Counted from the stretch's first letter, positions 26,549 to 36,887 are shown. The stretch is DNA of 64,000 bases from Acinetobacter sedimenti (GCF_022601685.1 NZ_JAKUML010000013.1:1-64000); one strand, 5' to 3'. The notes: a model not told the origin generated them from the letters alone. Made by a program: numbers and translations.

Positions 26549-27568
26549 TCAAAGCACCGCACAAAGGTCTAATAAGCGGTTTGCATAACCCCATTCATTG
26601 TCATACCACGCAAAGACTTTCACCTGACGACCGACCACCATCGTTTGAGTTAGATCGACAATTAAAGAATATGGCGAATGATTAAAATCACTCGACACAA
26701 GATATTCGTCGGTGGTTTGCATGATCTCATGAAATTGTGTTTTTGAAGCGTCCATTAAAGTCTGATTTACCGCTTGAGTATCTAACTTACTTTTCGCCAC
26801 AAAAGTTAAATCAATCGCAGCGACATTGATGGTCGGTACACGGATCGAATAGCCATCAATACGATGTTCCATATGTGGCATGACTTGCTTGAGTGCACCA
26901 AGCGCACTGGAAGTCGTCGGTATGATATTTTGCCCTGATGCTCTAGCACGGCGTAAATCACGATGAGCATGATCAAGTACCGATTGATCGGCAGTCACCG
27001 CATGAATCTCGGTCATCAATGCAGTATCAATACCAAAAGCATCGTCCATGATCTTCACCAACGGCACGAGGGCTTGCGTAGTACAAGACACACTGGAAAT
27101 GATTTGATCTGTCGCTTTGATGTCTTGATGATTGACGCCATAAACCACCGCAGCATCAACGCTATCAAATGGTGCAGCACCAATAATCACACGTTTTGCA
27201 CCTGCTTGAATGTGTTTTCCTGCATCAGTACGTGAACGAAACAATCCTGTACACTCCAGTACCACATCAATCGCTAAATCTTGCCAATTTAACTGGATTG
27301 GGTCGGCGCATTGTAATAGTTGAATCTCTAAAGACTTCTGTGCAGTAGATACTTTGAGGATGCGCTGAGTATTCTCTTCAACGAGCTCTACTTGTCCTGC
27401 AAAACGTCCGTGTGTGGTGTCGTATTTCAGTAAGTGTAGTAGCGTTTCTGCATCGGCAATATCATTGATCGCCACGATCTGAAAATCATAGCCTTGTGGA
27501 TGCTCAAACCACGCACGTAGCACATTTCGACCGATACGACCAAAACCATTGATGGCGATACGTTGCAT
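26549..27568 (-). CDS. Glyceraldehyde-3-phosphate / erythrose-4-phosphate dehydrogenase family
   Basis: 339 aa. The NAD-binding start MQRIAINGFGRIGRNVLRAW and the catalytic Cys in SSVSCTTQALVPL (about residue 153) are clear. The usual Asn after SCTT is Gln here. The ADQSVLDHAHRDLRRARA and IIPTTSSALGA segments differ from canonical glycolytic GapA and lean to the Epd-like side. Its role may be gluconeogenic GAPDH or erythrose-4-phosphate oxidation for pyridoxal phosphate; reading cannot settle this. I chose the ATG at 27568 because the family starts there. It is a single gene, convergent with Anbu. Confidence 0.88.
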   Translation of the reverse strand: MQRIAINGFGRIGRNVLRAWFEHPQGYDFQIVAINDIADAETLLHLLKYDTTHGRFAGQVELVEENTQRILKVSTAQKSLEIQLLQCADPIQLNWQDLAIDVVLECTGLFRSRTDAGKHIQAGAKRVIIGAAPFDSVDAAVVYGVNHQDIKATDQIISSVSCTTQALVPLVKIMDDAFGIDTALMTEIHAVTADQSVLDHAHRDLRRARASGQNIIPTTSSALGALKQVMPHMEHRIDGYSIRVPTINVAAIDLTFVAKSKLDTQAVNQTLMDASKTQFHEIMQTTDEYLVSSDFNHSPYSLIVDLTQTMVVGRQVKVFAWYDNEWGYANRLLDLCAVL

Positions 27569-27794
27569 GAAATACCTCAAATAAAAAGCTGAAACTGAAA
27601 TCAGGCGACACAAAAGAGAAGTGCTATGTTAAAGCAAAACTTAGAAATGTGGGAAGTGAATTGTCTTTTAGATGAAGCAGTTTGTTTCGATGTTGAGATC
27701 GAGCAAGTACACTCGGTGGTGTTGGTTTAAATTTGAATGAGATAAGGGCGAATATAATTGTTATAGGCAGAGAGGTTGTATCGTATATTGGTGT

Positions 27795-27824
27795 TTGGAA
27801 TGCAAATCAATATGAGTATATAAT
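27795..27824 (+). promoter_or_regulatory. Promoter of the DUF2971 gene
   Basis: TTGGAA, an 18-base spacer and a perfect TATAAT. The predicted start is about 43 bases before the ATG at 27874. The rest of the roughly 300-bp gap back to the GAPDH-family gene shows nothing else I can support. Confidence 0.6.
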
Positions 27825-27873
27825 ATAGATCATGATTTGAACTTGTCTGACCTCTAAAATAATTGCTTATATT

Positions 27874-28755
27874 ATGACTATTGAATTTAAAGATTTTATG
27901 GGGCACAGAGAGTCCTATCCAGATGATATGCTTTTTTATCATTACTGTTCCCCAGATACTTTTTTATCAATTTGTAATGGTAAAAAATTAAGATTTTCTG
28001 ATTTATTTTGTATGAATGATCATATGGAAAATCACTGGGGTTATGCGATTTGGATAGAAGTTGTCAATGAATTAATGGAAAGAAAAGAAGTTGAGGAAAG
28101 TTTCATTGATGAAGTTGATAAAATTATAAGTGAGTCCAGTTATAATTTTTTGAGATTGGCTTGTTGTCTTTCCAAAGATGGTGATGTATTAAGTCAATGG
28201 CGTGCTTATGCCAATGATGCTGCGGGATATAGCATCGGTTTTTCAGCTAATGAGCTGTTAAAAATGCCTATTCGAATCATTCCTGTCTGTTATGATAGGA
28301 AAGAACAAAAGAGTATAGTCGAACATTTCGTTAAAGCTATTTATGAAGTCGAAAAAGAAAATACAACTGAAGATAAAGAGGATTTTTATCTAACTTGTAA
28401 AGAGTTTGCAATTTCCTTATCTAGCTTTAAAAATCCAGCATTCAAAGAAGAGTTAGAGGTTCGATTGATGCACATAGCGGTTTTGGATTCATCGGACATG
28501 GATAATCTAGTGTATAAATTTGGTGGAGGTACTGCCAATGGTACTGACTGTCGAGATTATCAACTTCACTATCGAATGAATGGAAGTGTTCCAACCGCTT
28601 TTATAGATATTGATTTTTACTATGACAATAACCCTGTTAAACAAGTTATCTTAGGGCCTAAAAATGAATCATTGCTTTCTGGCGTATCTATGGCACTGAA
28701 TTCTCTAGGCTTGAAAAATGTTAAAGTTAAAAAATCACGAGCATCTTATCGCTAA
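27874..28755 (+). CDS. DUF2971 family protein
   Basis: 293 aa. Visible family hallmarks are LFYHYCSPDTFLSICNGKKLRFSD near the start, a CCLSKDGDVLSQWRAYANDAAGYSIGF block at about residues 96-122, ELEVRLM, and a basic C-terminus ending KSRASYR. The biochemical function is unknown; members are scattered, accessory and frequent near phage defence genes. This gene is more AT-rich than its neighbours, lies alone between the GAPDH-family gene and alaS, and has its own promoter but no clear ribosome-binding site, so recent acquisition is likely. Confidence 0.8.
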   Translation: MTIEFKDFMGHRESYPDDMLFYHYCSPDTFLSICNGKKLRFSDLFCMNDHMENHWGYAIWIEVVNELMERKEVEESFIDEVDKIISESSYNFLRLACCLSKDGDVLSQWRAYANDAAGYSIGFSANELLKMPIRIIPVCYDRKEQKSIVEHFVKAIYEVEKENTTEDKEDFYLTCKEFAISLSSFKNPAFKEELEVRLMHIAVLDSSDMDNLVYKFGGGTANGTDCRDYQLHYRMNGSVPTAFIDIDFYYDNNPVKQVILGPKNESLLSGVSMALNSLGLKNVKVKKSRASYR

Positions 28756-28856
28756 GAAAAAGTCCGGTTTACTTCACAATAGACTTCTCTCCATTTCTCA
28801 TAAAATATACCACTAAGCAATCATTCCCAAAACATCGTTGAACTCATGTAAAAACA

Positions 28857-28885
28857 TTGGTCTTGACCCAAAACTTCGTTATAAT
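28857..28885 (+). promoter_or_regulatory. Sigma70 promoter of alaS
   Basis: TTGGTC, exactly 17 bases and a perfect TATAAT (28880-28885). The transcript would start near 28892, about 100 nt before the alaS GTG. Confidence 0.75.
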
Positions 28886-28990
28886 TTAGCGCTTTTACGC
28901 ATTCGTCTATGTATTTTCATTTTTAGCGTGAAATTCGCATCGTCGATGAACTAATTTTTTTGTAATGCCCAATGTATGGAGTGACTTGTA

Positions 28991-31633
28991 GTGAGTACAC
29001 GTTTGATGACCGCCGCTGATATTCGTGAAGCGTTTTTAAGTTATTTCGAATCAAAAGGGCATACTCGTGTCGCCTCAAGTTCACTGGTGCCAAGTGACGA
29101 CCCAACTTTGCTGTTTACCAATGCAGGCATGAACCAGTTTAAAGACTGCTTTTTGGGACTCGAAAAGCGTGACTACGTGCGTGCAACCAGTTCACAAAAG
29201 TGTGTCCGTGCAGGCGGTAAACATAACGATTTAGATAACGTCGGCTACACCGCTCGTCACCATACTTTCTTTGAAATGTTGGGTAACTTTTCCTTTGGCG
29301 ATTATTTTAAGAAAGATGCCATTCTCTTTGCATGGGAATTTTTAACCGTAACTTTAGCACTACCTAAAGATCGTCTATACGCAACGATCTATCATACCGA
29401 TGATGAAGCTTTTGAGATTTGGAATAAAGACGTTGGACTAAGCGCAGATCGCATTATCCGTATTGGCGATAAAGGCGCAAAATACGAATCAGACAACTTC
29501 TGGGCGATGGGCGATACAGGTCCTTGTGGTCCGTGTTCTGAGATTTTCTATGACCATGGCGACCATATTTGGGGTGGTTTACCAGGTACGCCTGAAGAAG
29601 ATGGCGACCGTTTTATCGAGATTTGGAATAACGTCTTTATGCAATTTAACCGTACTGCGGACGGCGTGTTGCATCCACTGCCTGCGCCGTCAGTTGACAC
29701 AGGCATGGGCTTGGAGCGAATTTCTGCGGTCTTACAACATGTCAATTCCAACTATGAAATCGACCTATTCCAACATCTATTAAAGTCTGCTGCGGACATT
29801 ATTGGTATTCAAGATGAAGGTCAGCCGTCGCTTCGTGTTGTTGCCGATCATGCTCGTTCGTGTTGTTTCTTGATCGCAGATGGTGTGAATCCATCGAATG
29901 AAGGGCGTGGTTATGTACTTCGTCGTATCATCCGCCGTGCGGTGCGTCATGGTAACAAACTCGGCGCAACAGGTACATTCTTCTACAAAATGTTGCAACC
30001 GCTGATCGATGTGATGGGGCAAGCCTATCCTGAGCTTGAAGCCAATAAAGCACGTATCGAAGCGGCATTGATCAAAGAAGAAGAACAATTTGCCAAGACT
30101 TTGGAACAAGGTTTGAAATTGCTTGAAGGTGAGTTGGCAAATCTACAAGGCAAAGTCATTGCAGGTGAAACCGTCTTTAAACTGTATGACACTTATGGCT
30201 TCCCAACGGATTTGACCGCTGATATTGCACGTGAACGTGAACTCTCCATTGACGAAGCAGGCTTTGAAGTGGAAATGGCTGCACAGCGCCAACGTGCTCG
30301 TGATGCAGGAAAATTCAATGTCGATTACAATTCGATCGTCAAAGTCGAAGGCGATACCCAGTTTGACGGCTACGACGCAACTCAAGGTCAAGGTCAGATT
30401 GTTGCTATCTATAAAGACGGCGAGCAAGTCGATGAAGTAGTTGAAGGCGATGAAGCCCTCATCGTACTCAATCAAACACCATTCTACGCAGAAAGCGGTG
30501 GTCAGATCGGTGATACAGGGATATTCAAAAATGAAACAGGTATTTTTGAAGTCCAAGACACCAAGAAGTCTGGCGGTGCATTCGTGCATCAAGGGATTGT
30601 CACCGTTGGTCAGTTCAAAGCATCACAAAAAGTTGAAGCGATCGTCAAAGCGGATATTCGAGCGAATACGGCAAAAAATCACTCTGCAACGCATTTATTA
30701 CACGCTGCTTTACGCCAAATCTTAGGCACGCATGTACAGCAAAAAGGCTCATTGGTTGCCAGTGATATTTTGCGTTTTGACTTTGCCAATGATCAGCCTG
30801 TGACATTTGCACAACTTCAAGAAATCGAGCGTTTGGTGAATCGTGAAGTGATTGCCAATACACCTGTATTGACAGAAGTGCTTGACATCGAAACGGCGAA
30901 GTCCAAAGGCGCAATGATGCTCTTTGGTGAGAAGTACGGCGATGAAGTGCGTGTACTTACGATGGGTACAGTAAGTGATGAGCGTAATTTCTCTATCGAA
31001 CTGTGCGGTGGTATCCACGTCAAACGTACTGGTGATATTGGTTTATTTAAAATCGTGTCGGAAGGTGGTATCGCAGCGGGTGTACGTCGTATCGAAGCGG
31101 TCACAGGTAGTAAAGCGATTGAAACCGTACAACATGCTGAAAGCACCATTGCACAGATCAACGGCTTGCTCAAAGCGCAAAAAGATCAAACGCTAGAAAA
31201 AGTCCGTGCCACTGCTGATCATGCGGCGCAATTGCAAAAGCAAATCGAGCAACTCAATCAAAAATTGGCAAACTTCCAAGCGACCGAACTTTTGTCAAAT
31301 GTACAAGAGATCGCAGGTTGTAAGACCTTGATTGCACAAGTCAACAATGTCGATGCCAAATCTTTGCGTCATCTACATGATAGTGTCAAATCAAAATTGG
31401 ATGATGCAGTGATTGTCCTTGTTGGCACAGAGTCGGATAAAGTCAGTTTGCTTGCTTCAGTTGCCCAAGTACATCAAGGCGCAATCAAAGCAGGGGATAT
31501 TATCAAACATCTTGCCAATGAACTTGGTGGTAAAGGTGGTGGTAAACCTGATTTGGCTCAAGGCGGTGCGCCGATGAATGATCAATTAGATGTAGTGGTT
31601 TCTGGGCTAAATACTTGGTTATCTGCACAATAA
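28991..31633 (+). CDS. alaS: Alanine-tRNA ligase
   Basis: 880 aa, the full bacterial length. The N-terminal class II aminoacylation core shows [15 protein letters not shown] and the [18 protein letters not shown] block. The editing domain has the zinc-binding HSATHLLH and the later Cys/His in [15 protein letters not shown]. The C-Ala domain ends in [14 protein letters not shown]. The start is GTG at 28991; the next in-frame ATG would cut the first residues of the family. It charges tRNA-Ala and clears mischarged Ser/Gly. lysC and csrA follow, the order seen in pseudomonads. Confidence 0.98.
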   Translation: MSTRLMTAADIREAFLSYFESKGHTRVASSSLVPSDDPTLLFTNAGMNQFKDCFLGLEKRDYVRATSSQKCVRAGGKHNDLDNVGYTARHHTFFEMLGNFSFGDYFKKDAILFAWEFLTVTLALPKDRLYATIYHTDDEAFEIWNKDVGLSADRIIRIGDKGAKYESDNFWAMGDTGPCGPCSEIFYDHGDHIWGGLPGTPEEDGDRFIEIWNNVFMQFNRTADGVLHPLPAPSVDTGMGLERISAVLQHVNSNYEIDLFQHLLKSAADIIGIQDEGQPSLRVVADHARSCCFLIADGVNPSNEGRGYVLRRIIRRAVRHGNKLGATGTFFYKMLQPLIDVMGQAYPELEANKARIEAALIKEEEQFAKTLEQGLKLLEGELANLQGKVIAGETVFKLYDTYGFPTDLTADIARERELSIDEAGFEVEMAAQRQRARDAGKFNVDYNSIVKVEGDTQFDGYDATQGQGQIVAIYKDGEQVDEVVEGDEALIVLNQTPFYAESGGQIGDTGIFKNETGIFEVQDTKKSGGAFVHQGIVTVGQFKASQKVEAIVKADIRANTAKNHSATHLLHAALRQILGTHVQQKGSLVASDILRFDFANDQPVTFAQLQEIERLVNREVIANTPVLTEVLDIETAKSKGAMMLFGEKYGDEVRVLTMGTVSDERNFSIELCGGIHVKRTGDIGLFKIVSEGGIAAGVRRIEAVTGSKAIETVQHAESTIAQINGLLKAQKDQTLEKVRATADHAAQLQKQIEQLNQKLANFQATELLSNVQEIAGCKTLIAQVNNVDAKSLRHLHDSVKSKLDDAVIVLVGTESDKVSLLASVAQVHQGAIKAGDIIKHLANELGGKGGGKPDLAQGGAPMNDQLDVVVSGLNTWLSAQ

Positions 31634-31714
31634 TAGATGGCTATTGATATTTATTATTGTTGAAAAGTTGTACTAAGCTCTGGTTTTTAATGAAAAAATG
31701 AAGAGTTTAGATTG

Positions 31715-31759
31715 TAAGTATTTAGGTTATAAGTGTTTGGGTTTTAAGTATTTTGGGTG
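31715..31759. repeat. Three 15-bp tandem units in the alaS-lysC gap
   Basis: TAAGTATTTAGGTTA, TAAGTGTTTGGGTTT and TAAGTATTTTGGGTG start at 31715, 31730 and 31745, a strict 15-bp period with a few substitutions. They end 16 bp before the lysC ATG. Confidence 0.85.
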
Positions 31760-31775
31760 AATTTGGAATAATTCT

Positions 31776-33056
31776 ATGGCTTTAATCGTTCAAAAATATG
31801 GTGGTACGTCAATGGGTACACCTGAGCGCATCTTGAATGTGGCTCGTCGTGTAAAGCGTTGGCATGATCATGGTCATCAAGTGGTTGTCGTTGTATCGGC
31901 GATGAGTGGTGAAACCAACCGCTTATTGGCTTTGGCAAAGGCAATTACTGAAACGCCTGATCCACGTGAGCTTGATCAAATGGTATCAACGGGTGAGCAA
32001 GTCACCATTGCAATGTTGGCAATGGCGCTCAACTCGATTGGTACAGAAGCCAAATCATTGACAGGTCGTCAAGTTGGTATTCGTACTGACCATGCGTATA
32101 ACAAAGCACGTATTGAGGCGATTGATACCGATGTCATGACTGAACACTTAAATGCAGGTCGTGTGATCGTTGTTGCAGGCTTCCAAGGCTTTGATGCGGA
32201 AGGAAATACCACGACATTAGGACGCGGTGGTTCGGATACCTCTGGTGTTGCACTGGCTGCTGCACTCAAAGCGGACGAATGCCAAATCTATACCGATGTA
32301 GATGGTGTCTATACCACTGATCCACGTGTCGCACCGAAGGCGAAGAAAGTAGATCGTATTTCTTTTGAAGAAATGCTCGAAATGGCTTCACTTGGCTCAA
32401 AAGTATTACAAATTCGTTCAGTCGAGTTTGCAGGAAAATATCAAGTGCCGCTACGTGTTTTATCAAGTTTTGATAACGACGATGACGGCGCATTTGATGA
32501 TCATTTTAAACAAACTGTCGGTACACTCATTACAACAGAATCGGAAGACACTATGGAACAACCTATTATCTCTGGTATTGCTTTCAACCGTGATGAAGCA
32601 AAATTAACTATTCTTGGTGTACCTGATGAGCCGGGCATTGCGTCAAAAATCCTTTCTCCTGTAGGTGATGCCAACGTTGAAGTGGATATGATTATCCAAA
32701 ACGTCGAAGAAGACGGCACGACTGATTTCACCTTTACTGTGAATCGCACAGAAATGGCAAAAGCCAAAAAGATTTTGGAAGATACTGCACAGAAGATCGG
32801 TGCACGTGAAGTATCAACACGTGATGATATCGTGAAAGTATCAATCGTTGGTGTCGGTATGCGCTCTCACGCAGGTGTGGCGAGCAAAATGTTTACTGCG
32901 CTTGCAGATGAAGGCATCAATATTTTGATGATCTCAACTTCTGAAATCAAAATCTCAGTAATCATTGATGAAAAATACCTAGAACTTGCAGTTCGTGCAT
33001 TGCATACTGCTTTTGGCTTAGATCGTGAACACGGTGAAAGTAGCGCACGTGCTTAA
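31776..33056 (+). CDS. lysC: Aspartate kinase
   Basis: 426 aa. It phosphorylates aspartate at the entry to the Lys/Thr/Met/diaminopimelate pathways. The kinase domain has KYGGTSMGTPERI at the start, SAMSGETNRLL, and FTLGRGGSDTSG-like TTLGRGGSDTSGVALAAAL. The C-terminal half holds two ACT domains (around LTILGVPDEPGIASK and VSIVGVGMRSHAGVASK), so feedback inhibition by Lys and/or Thr is expected. Such genes can also make a separate beta subunit from an internal start, and ACT-region Met codons exist here, but I cannot show it is used. Confidence 0.96.
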   Translation: MALIVQKYGGTSMGTPERILNVARRVKRWHDHGHQVVVVVSAMSGETNRLLALAKAITETPDPRELDQMVSTGEQVTIAMLAMALNSIGTEAKSLTGRQVGIRTDHAYNKARIEAIDTDVMTEHLNAGRVIVVAGFQGFDAEGNTTTLGRGGSDTSGVALAAALKADECQIYTDVDGVYTTDPRVAPKAKKVDRISFEEMLEMASLGSKVLQIRSVEFAGKYQVPLRVLSSFDNDDDGAFDDHFKQTVGTLITTESEDTMEQPIISGIAFNRDEAKLTILGVPDEPGIASKILSPVGDANVEVDMIIQNVEEDGTTDFTFTVNRTEMAKAKKILEDTAQKIGAREVSTRDDIVKVSIVGVGMRSHAGVASKMFTALADEGINILMISTSEIKISVIIDEKYLELAVRALHTAFGLDREHGESSARA

Positions 33057-33122
33057 AAAATAAGCACTTAGCGACAAATCTCAGGGCAAACGCGAATTAA
33101 ATTTCAGTTTGCCCGACAATGT

Positions 33123-33144
33123 GCCACTATACTTCTATAGTGGC
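33123..33144. other. Perfect hairpin in the lysC-csrA gap
   Basis: GCCACTATA and TATAGTGGC pair perfectly around CTTC. It is followed by TCTGTTATATTAG and not by a T run, so it is either a weak lysC terminator or part of the csrA control region. Confidence 0.5.
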
Positions 33145-33272
33145 TCTGTTATATTAGTCCTTTCGATTTATATGCAAACAAATAAAAGCGGTTGTGCGAA
33201 AAGAAGTTTTTCTTTGCCTTGTATTTAGATTTGAAATTCATCAGTTTCACGCATATTAGCAAGGAGGCAATA

Positions 33273-33521
33273 ATGCTAATTTTGACACGTCGTGTAGGTG
33301 AAACACTCATGATCGGCGATCAAGTGAGTGTAACAGTACTGGGTGTGAAAGGTAATCAAGTGCGTATTGGTGTCAATGCACCGAAAGAAGTTTCAGTACA
33401 TCGTGAAGAAATCTATCAACGAATTCAACACGAGCGTGCGATGCATGAGCATCTTCAGCATTTAGATGATGATTTTAGCCCAAATTTTAACGACGACGAC
33501 TACTCCCAGTTCAATCGTTAA
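33273..33521 (+). CDS. csrA: Carbon storage regulator CsrA with acidic C-terminal extension
   Basis: An RNA-binding global regulator that represses or activates mRNAs at GGA motifs. 82 aa. Residues 1-58 are canonical: [45 protein letters not shown]. The remaining 24 or so residues form a His- then Asp-rich tail ending DDDYSQFNR, absent from the 61-aa E. coli protein; long tails are a Moraxellaceae trait as far as I know. The ATG at 33273 has a perfect AAGGAGG ribosome-binding site; upstream in-frame sequence is not coding. A terminator follows. Confidence 0.97.
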   Translation: MLILTRRVGETLMIGDQVSVTVLGVKGNQVRIGVNAPKEVSVHREEIYQRIQHERAMHEHLQHLDDDFSPNFNDDDYSQFNR

Positions 33522-33536
33522 TCTCTCTGTAGTAAT

Positions 33537-33567
33537 AAAACCATTGGTCGTTATCAATGGTTTTATT
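33537..33567 (+). terminator. Terminator of csrA
   Basis: AAAACCATTG and CAATGGTTTT form a 10-bp stem with an 8-nt loop, followed by TATTTTG. It starts 16 bp after the csrA stop. Confidence 0.88.
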
Positions 33568-33743
33568 TTGCTTAATTAAAAAGCACTAAAAATTCTCAAA
33601 ATATAAAAATAATCCATTTTTCGCTGTATTTTCGACAAGTGGTGATAGATTCGATTGCACCTCAATGACAAACTTGTTAAGTTTATTGCATAAAATGTCA
33701 TCAATGATGATGAAAAAACAACAAATGCTGAAGGGGATGTCAC

Positions 33744-34232
33744 ATGAAACAATGGTTTAAGCAACTGCTGCCGATGCTTGCAGGGATGGCGATTATCACT
33801 TCGCAATCAACTCTAGCGGTACAGCCTGTTTCTGATGATGAACTCGCAGAAGCAGCCAGTAAAAATTCTCTCGTCCTCAATGAAGCCGTTGCTGAAAATA
33901 AAGTATTCATTATTCAACAAGATCAAAGCCTAAGTGAAACTCCTGGTTATCAAATGATCAATATATTAGCATTGTTATATCCGGAAGCATTTATGCGTGA
34001 GCTTGGGCAACAACAAGATTATTTTACGCGTAATTTTGGGAATGAATCTTATAGTTATCGTTGGGCGGGTAATGAAAATGAAATATGGGCGCAAAATCAA
34101 TATTATGAAGTCATGTTTAACAAGAACACAGAATCTTACGAATTAAATAATGTGCGTGGTCGCGTATGGATTAATGTGGAAGTTTTTGACAGCGAAACAG
34201 GTCGTACGGTTAGCCTTGCATCGAATGAGTGA
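33744..34232 (+). CDS. Secreted or periplasmic protein, function unknown
   Basis: 162 aa with an N-terminal signal peptide (basic MKQWFK, hydrophobic core, cleavage probably after STLA near residue 26). The mature part is acidic and aromatic-rich, with YQMINILALLYPEAFMREL, RWAGNENEIWAQNQYYEVMF and RVWINVEVFD, giving it a mixed alpha/beta look. No Cys is present in the mature part. I do not recognise the family. It is a single gene between the csrA terminator and a GST gene, preceded by AAGGGGATGTCAC. Confidence 0.75.
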   Translation: MKQWFKQLLPMLAGMAIITSQSTLAVQPVSDDELAEAASKNSLVLNEAVAENKVFIIQQDQSLSETPGYQMINILALLYPEAFMRELGQQQDYFTRNFGNESYSYRWAGNENEIWAQNQYYEVMFNKNTESYELNNVRGRVWINVEVFDSETGRTVSLASNE

Positions 34233-34379
34233 TTTTAAGAGAATTTATTGGGAAAAGTTCAAAAAATAGTAGAAGTTTTTTAAGTCATACATAAGTTGTA
34301 GCAAGATGATAAACTTTAGTACTTGAAAGTTGGGGCAGAACCCTCTACAAATAGTCATAGGTTATCACAGGGAAAAACA

Positions 34380-34991
34380 ATGAAGTTGTATTACACGCCA
34401 GGCGCTTGCTCATTGGCTGCACATATTATTTTGAATGAAATAAACGTCGATTTTGATTTAGAACGTGTTGATATAAAGACACATACCACTGAAAAAGGTC
34501 AGGATTATTACGCCATTAATCCCAAAGGCTATGTACCTGCACTGGAAATCAATCCAGGCTTAGTGCTGACTGAGACTGTAGCGGTTTTACCATTCCTTGC
34601 ACAGCATGATCCACGTCAGGATTTGATTCCACCATCGGGTCTTGGTCGTGCTAAGGTGCTTGAGTGGTTAGGTTTTCTCAATTCAGAAGTACATGATGCC
34701 TATGCGGTATTCTTCGGTCGTGAGTTAAACGATGAAGAAAAAGCACGTGGCTATGCCGAGATTGATCGTCTATTGCAATTTGTTGAAGATTATCTTGCGG
34801 AAGTTGATACCGATTATTTAGTCGATGACAACTTCGGTCCTGCTGATGCGTATCTATTCGTTTTGACCAACTGGTCGAAATCAATCGGACATGACTTGTC
34901 AAAATTTAAGGAAATTAACGATCTTCGTAGCGTAGTCTTCCAACGCCAATCGGTACAGATCGCTATGCGTGATGAAGGTTTGATTAGCTAA
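34380..34991 (+). CDS. Glutathione S-transferase family protein
   Basis: 203 aa. The N-terminal thioredoxin-like domain has LYYTPGACSLAAHIILNE, the beta-class GST pattern with Cys10 in GACS as catalytic residue, then the cis-Pro in KGYVPALEI and TETVAVLPFLA. The C-terminal helical domain includes FGPADAYLFVLTNW. It is cytoplasmic, for glutathione conjugation or thiol-disulfide chemistry; the substrate is unknown. The ATG at 34380 has CAGGGA upstream and matches the family start. It is monocistronic with its own terminator. Confidence 0.92.
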   Translation: MKLYYTPGACSLAAHIILNEINVDFDLERVDIKTHTTEKGQDYYAINPKGYVPALEINPGLVLTETVAVLPFLAQHDPRQDLIPPSGLGRAKVLEWLGFLNSEVHDAYAVFFGRELNDEEKARGYAEIDRLLQFVEDYLAEVDTDYLVDDNFGPADAYLFVLTNWSKSIGHDLSKFKEINDLRSVVFQRQSVQIAMRDEGLIS

Positions 34992-35014
34992 ACTTAGCAA
35001 AAGTTTAAGACGAT

Positions 35015-35041
35015 AAAAAGCACCTTTATAGGTGCTTTTTT
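35015..35041 (+). terminator. Terminator of the GST gene
   Basis: AAAAAGCACCT and AGGTGCTTTTTT around TTAT, with T and A runs on both sides. Confidence 0.9.
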
Positions 35042-35046
35042 ACAAC

Positions 35047-35087
35047 TTAGATTCTTCAATTTAGATTGTCAGTTTAGATTCTTCAAT
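35047..35087. repeat. Three 13-14-bp tandem units
   Basis: TTAGATTCTTCAAT (35047), TTAGATTGTCAGT (35061) and TTAGATTCTTCAAT (35074) follow each other with no gap; the outer copies are identical. Confidence 0.85.
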
Positions 35088-35162
35088 GCGAATTATCTAT
35101 GATCCAAGCGTATCGAATGCACTTAGATCACGAACCATGACTTATAATGAGTTCATTACCAT

Positions 35163-36560
35163 TTATTTATGGTCATCAAACTCATTGTAGTGCGGTGCAG
35201 GGCGTGTGAATCCACCTGTTTTATACGCAAGATAGAACACACCGACAGCAGCCCAAGTCAGACCTGCTTTCAATGATGTTTCATCTGTTTCAATCCATAG
35301 CGCAGCAATACTGATAAAGCCAAGCACTGGAATGATGACAAAGTTCAAAATTTCTTTGAATGACTTGGTACGACGGTCACGTAGCGCATAGCGTGAAATG
35401 ACTGACAAATTCACAAAGCTAAATGCAGTCAGTGCACCAAAGCTAATCAATGAAATCACAAAATCCAAGCTCATAAAGCCCGCAGTCAATGCGACAGCGC
35501 CAACGATCAAGATGTTATAAGATGGTGTGAAGCTCTTTGGACTGATATGACCAAAGATTTTCTTATTAATAATGCCGTCACGACCCATCACGTACATCAA
35601 GCGAGATACACCTGCGTGCGCAGAAATCCCTGATGCCATAACCGTAATGATTGCAAATGCTAAGACATAAGATTGAAACAGCGAACCACCGACCAGGAGT
35701 AAAATATCAGGCTGAGTCGCTTCGATATCAGCAAAGTATTTTGCAGGATCATTCGGGAAGTAGATTTGCATAAAGTAGGTACTGATAACAAAAATTACCC
35801 CAGCAATCAATGCTGTTAAGAATATCGCTTTAGGCAAAGTCTTTTCAGTATCTTTAGTTTCTTCAGCAAGTGAGCTTAAAGAGTCAAAACCTGTGAATGA
35901 GAAGCACAGTAAAGTCGCACCTGTGATCAATGCACCAACAGAGGTCAGCTCATTCCAAAATGGCTCCAAGCTCCACAGTTGATAGCGTGTTTCAGCGGTA
36001 ATAGGTCCTTCGACATTCGAACCAAGTTGCAACTTGGTATAAATCAGATAGGTAAAGATACCGATGACAAGCAACTGTACAAATACGATCAAGCTATTAA
36101 AATTCGCGACGAAACGTGCACCACGTAAGTTGACCCCAGTCATAAATGCTGTCAGTACAACCACCCAAACCCAATGGTTAATACTTGGGAAGAGGGCTTC
36201 TAGATAAATCACGGCAAGAATGATATTGACCATCGGTGAAAGCAAGTAGTCGAGCCAAGAAGACCAACCGACCATAAAGCCGACATTTGGATGGATCGAC
36301 TTTTGTGCATAGGTATACGCCGAACCCGAAGAAGGGTAGCGACGGATCATATGACCATAGCTAATCGAGGTTAATAAAATCGCAACGAGGGCAATCAAAT
36401 AAGATGTTGGAACGTGGAAATTACTTTCGTCAGACACCAAACCAAAAGTATCAAATAAAGTCATCGGTTGGATATATGCCAAGCCGATAATAATGACGTG
36501 CCAGAGTCCTAGCGTTTTTTGTAGCTTCACAGCCGATTGTGTACCAGCAATATTAGACAA
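35163..36560 (-). CDS. APC-family amino acid/polyamine permease
   Basis: 465 aa, about 12 hydrophobic segments. It has the APC N-terminal pattern KLQKTLGLWHVIIIGLAYIQPMTLFDTFG, then SYLIALVAILLTSISYGHM and TGATLLCFSFTGFDSLSSLAEET. It is close in appearance to PuuP-like putrescine and amino acid importers, but the substrate cannot be read. I chose a TTG at 36560 because AAGGGG lies nine bases upstream and family similarity begins there; a longer reading frame runs to 36734 but its extra residues look non-coding. It is a single gene. Confidence 0.88.
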   Translation of the reverse strand: MSNIAGTQSAVKLQKTLGLWHVIIIGLAYIQPMTLFDTFGLVSDESNFHVPTSYLIALVAILLTSISYGHMIRRYPSSGSAYTYAQKSIHPNVGFMVGWSSWLDYLLSPMVNIILAVIYLEALFPSINHWVWVVVLTAFMTGVNLRGARFVANFNSLIVFVQLLVIGIFTYLIYTKLQLGSNVEGPITAETRYQLWSLEPFWNELTSVGALITGATLLCFSFTGFDSLSSLAEETKDTEKTLPKAIFLTALIAGVIFVISTYFMQIYFPNDPAKYFADIEATQPDILLLVGGSLFQSYVLAFAIITVMASGISAHAGVSRLMYVMGRDGIINKKIFGHISPKSFTPSYNILIVGAVALTAGFMSLDFVISLISFGALTAFSFVNLSVISRYALRDRRTKSFKEILNFVIIPVLGFISIAALWIETDETSLKAGLTWAAVGVFYLAYKTGGFTRPAPHYNEFDDHK

Positions 36561-36805
36561 TGTCGTTATCCCCTTGAGTGATGACTTCTTATGATTTAAA
36601 GCCAAGGATCGCGATGTATCAGGATCAACAACTGATCCCCCCAAAATACTTTTTAAAAAGAGCGCAACAAAATAACGCAAAACCTTAGCTTTTGTCAGCA
36701 ACTCTAGGGCAAAAAATAGCAAAAATTTAGCCAAAATAAAGAAAAATAAGAAAAATTCTTAAAATAAATCGACAAGCTGTTTTTATGATAAAAAATTGTA
36801 AGCAT

Positions 36806-36837
36806 AAAAAAGATGGCTAATCCATAGCCATCTTTTT
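36806..36837 (-). terminator. Terminator of the MFS gene
   Basis: AAAAAAGATGGCTA and TAGCCATCTTTTT form a long stem around a 5-nt loop, with T run on both strands. Confidence 0.9.
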
Positions 36838-36887
36838 AAAAATCATAAGCTTATTACTTTGCTTGTAAGAAAAGTTTTTTGAATCTA

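Noticed and set aside
33060..33180. A riboswitch-like leader for lysC or csrA
   Set aside because: The only structure is one 9-bp hairpin after lysC; no lysine riboswitch motifs are present.
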